64,000 nt of DNA from Musa acuminata AAA Group (Eukaryota > Streptophyta > Magnoliopsida > Zingiberales > Musaceae): positions 32,193,501-32,257,500 of the forward strand of contig NC_088342.1 in the NCBI RefSeq assembly GCF_036884655.1. Direction: 5' to 3'. Shown here one piece after another: positions 61,731 to 64,000 of this stretch. The position numbers and the translations under genes were made by a program. Each line of letters opens with the position of its first letter. The first letter of the stretch is position 1. The notes beneath the pieces are model-generated. The model searched no databases and was not told the origin of the DNA. It worked only from the letters and a program-made list of their open reading frames with translations.

Positions 61731-62384
61731 AAAACGTGCGACATGTTGGCTGTCGCCATCGTCCCTTCCCACGTACGATGGCTTATTCCCGGCCACAAAG
61801 ATATTTGCATGCAATCTTGTCTTACCATGTGGAAATTACGAATGGGATCCACAGCTCGCGTCGTATCCTACCCGATGTTCCACGGCACCGTTCCTCGTGC
61901 CTAGTGCGCCCAACTTCTTTTCCTGGTTAGAAAAGTCTTGCAATCAATAGTAATAATGATATGATAACATCAGGATGACCGGTCAATCAATCGCGGTATA
62001 ACGCGTGTGCAAGAAGATGTTATTCTCATCACCGGTAGCCTCGACACGGTTTGCATCGTAGCAATGCTTCCAATTCTATAACTTCAACCTAACACTTCCT
62101 CTCCCTGGAAATTTACTATTCGGCAAATACAGATACTGCTCAAGTATGAACATGTACTGTTCATCATACATTACATGATGAAGGCTGTAATGTACGAGGT
62201 AATGCAAAGCAAAGTGCACGATAGGCGATCCTTGACGGTTAGGTGCAATCAAGACCGTCGGAGGGATGGATCCTGTACGTCTCCCCATGTGCATGTGGCT
62301 TTATATGATCAGCCCGGGCGGCCGCTTCGCTTCGCCCACTGCTCCTTCCCCACCCTCTAATTCTTTCAGCATATTCTCCCCGCC
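61731..62384 (+). promoter_or_regulatory. Upstream region of the LAR gene
   Basis: Unique sequence between the repeats and the LAR start codon. A TATA-like TTATAT lies at 62301-62306, about 80 bp before the ATG. AACCTAAC at 62086-62093 fits the plant MYB-site consensus MACCWAMC, and a CATGTG E-box lies at 62287. MYB and bHLH factors control flavan-3-ol genes in plants, so these are plausible sites, but short motifs arise by chance. Confidence 0.4.
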
Positions 62385-63857
62385 ATGGCTTCCACCGCCG
62401 CTGGTCATGAGCTCGCGCCCACCACGGGAGCCACCCTCGTCGTGGGTGGCACCGGCTACATCGGCCGCTTCGTCGCCGAGGCTGGCCTGGCCCTTGGCCA
62501 TGCCCTCTACGTCCTCGTCCGCACCTTTGGCCCCTTCGTTTCTCCCTCCCGTGCGGCCACCGCCGCAGCCCTCCGCGAGAAAGGAGCCATTATTTTGGAG
62601 GTAATATTGCATGAGCTCTCATCTCGTTTATCGTGTATGTTAACCTCAATAATGACGATGATGATGAGGAGGAGGAGGACTACCGATGTGTTTCAGGGTT
62701 CCGTGGACGATAAAGACTTCATGGAGAAGACTCTGAGAGAGAACAACATCCATGTAGTTATCTCCGCGGTTGGCGGCGAGAGCATTCTGGATCAGCTCTG
62801 CTTGCTCGACGCCATCCAAGCTGCGGGCACCGTCAAGGTACGTGTTACACAACGAGTACTGCTGCTATTGTTTTGCATGGACAAGGGCGTCATGCATGGG
62901 CGATAGCTTTGCCTTGCGCTGGTGTGGCAGCGGTTCCTGCCGTCGGAGTTCGGGCACGACATCGACAAGGCGAACCCGGTGGAGCCGGCACTGAGCCTCT
63001 ACAACAGAAAGAGAAGGGTTCGGCGAGCCGTCGAGGCCGCCGGCGTTCCCTACACCTACATATGCTGCAACTCCATCGCCGGCTGGCCGTACCACGACAA
63101 CAAACACCCGTCCAAGGCGGCGCCACCGCTGGACCGCTTCGTCATCTATGGGGACGGCAGCGTCAGAGGTAAATCTCACTGCCGACATGCATGAATAATT
63201 AGGCAGCGTGGACACCAAACTGCGACTTCAGGATCGATAAAAAATAAGATATTTCAAGTACCACATTAACATACTAATAATAAGATGACGTCCTTCTAAA
63301 TCTAAATAAAGGAACGTACATATACAATTTATATAACCAACCCCTTGGATCACTGAATTTTTAATAGTGGATCAATCAATAATATTTAAAGAATAAAAAC
63401 TAATTTTGTAATATAAATAAATAAATTTAAAATATTAAGATTTATGTCTTAATCCCAAGGTCTAGAGCTCGTTTGTGTGTTTCTTTTATTATTATTATTA
63501 TTATTATTATATTTTTTTTTTAATGTTGATGACGTTGCAGAAGACAAATATTACATTGACCAACAAATAAAAAATCCTGAAAAACTATTGTTACTGTTAC
63601 ATTGAATTGTAGGGTGTTGATGGATGCTTGATGTCGCGTTGGTTGTGTTGTAGCCTTCTTTGTTGCAGGAAGTGACATTGGGAAATTTACGATGAGATCA
63701 GCCTTCGACAGTCGCACCGTGAATAGAGCTGTTCACTTCCGCCCGACTTGCAATTGTGTTAGCTTGAACGAGATGGCTTCCCTGTGGGAGCGCAAGATTG
63801 GAAGGACACTGCCAAGAGTCAGATTCACTGAGGAGGACCTGCTCGCCATTGCTAAAG
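62385..63857 (+). CDS. LAR: Leucoanthocyanidin reductase, exons 1-4 (3' end outside the window)
   Basis: LAR converts leucoanthocyanidins such as leucocyanidin to 2,3-trans-flavan-3-ols (catechin) with NADPH, in the cytosol, feeding proanthocyanidin synthesis. Exons: 62385-62600, 62697-62837, 62931-63168 and 63654-63857. All introns are GT-AG, and the frame is kept across every join (phases 0, 0, 1). The 267 codons read include the NADPH-binding VVGGTGYIGRFVAEA (residues 18-32), VISAVGGESILDQL, the LAR-typical RFLPSEFGHDID and YICCNSIAGWPY, then YGDGSVRAFFVAGSDIGKF across the third intron, and SLWERKIGRTLPRV. The RFLP and ICCN words separate LAR from isoflavone reductases of the same short-chain (PCBER/IFR) group. 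The third LAR word, THD, lies in the last exon and is not in the window. Exon 1 is very GC-rich, as is common in monocots. I see no lesion. No retroelement LTR was recognised inside the introns. Confidence 0.93.
63169..63653 (+). other. LAR intron 3
   Basis: 485 bp, AT-rich, GTAAAT...GTTGTAG, much longer than introns 1 and 2 (96 and 93 bp). It contains an (ATT)n run at about 63486-63511 followed by a T run. A later AG at 63667-63668 would skip the conserved FFVA residues, so the site at 63653 is preferred. Confidence 0.8.
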
Positions 63858-64000
63858 GTTGGAACCTTGGATCATGCTTTTGAGTTCCTTCTAACTGAAT
63901 ACAGATTTTGAATTGGATCATCACTAATCTTAAAATGTTTAAGCTAGTAAAAAAGAACTCGAGCTACACTTAAACACTTGCATCACTCTCTGAATAAGTC
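63858..64000 (+). other. Start of LAR intron 4
   Basis: GTTGGAACC follows exon 4 after GCTAAAG (residues AIAK). No exon with the expected C-terminal THD sequence is visible before the window ends. Confidence 0.65.

Noticed and set aside
62301..62306. TATA box of LAR as a firm promoter call
   Set aside because: Position is plausible but the match is short and AT-rich hexamers are common. Kept only as part of the low-confidence upstream region.

Overview
This is nuclear DNA of a flowering plant, most probably a monocot. The one host gene that can be read, at the far right end (62385 to past the window edge), is a leucoanthocyanidin reductase (LAR) with a very GC-rich first exon and GT-AG introns. 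Nearly everything else is retrotransposon DNA inserted into retrotransposon DNA. The chromovirus and the LTR families would fit a Zingiberales/Musaceae genome, but the species cannot be proved from the sequence alone.

Layout, left to right. 1-5823: the 5' end of a minus-strand Sirevirus-like Ty1/copia element (gag start, primer site, 2.3-kb LTR), inserted in the 3' internal part of a plus-strand relative whose 3' LTR ends at 5823. 5824-9130: decayed copia pol relics (plus-strand RT/RNase H, minus-strand RNase H and RT pieces) and a possible CACTA-type transposon end. 9153-14278: a decayed minus-strand copia element with both LTRs. 14279-16590: no recognisable gene, one TA microsatellite. 16600-19015: a plus-strand copia relic (gag, protease, integrase). 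19270-61330: a degenerate tandem repeat of about 310 bp, split by two large insertions.

The first insertion (19996-27148) is a gag-only, pol-less Sirevirus-like element with a perfect AAAAC target duplication. The second (27894-61145) is a nest. Three minus-strand LTR heads lie in series (27894, 28417, 29236). The third belongs to another gag-only element whose internal region is at 57311-60435. Its 3' LTR was invaded by a Ty3/gypsy chromovirus (30375-56805). The chromovirus carries three insertions of its own: a gag-only copia element (31140-38079), a very young Angela-like copia element (38949-47593, TSD CTAAG, five differences noticed between 1494-bp LTRs), and a pol-less GC-rich element (51906-56470) in its 5' LTR.

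How the parts work together. LAR is the only likely functional host gene. The gag-only elements keep primer sites, polypurine tracts and LTR promoters but lack pol, so they must have used enzymes supplied in trans. The Angela-like leader RNA holds a cluster of four hairpins with a constant core and varying complementary flanks, the best candidate here for an undescribed functional RNA structure. No bacterial-type operons, CRISPR arrays, rRNA or tRNA genes were seen.
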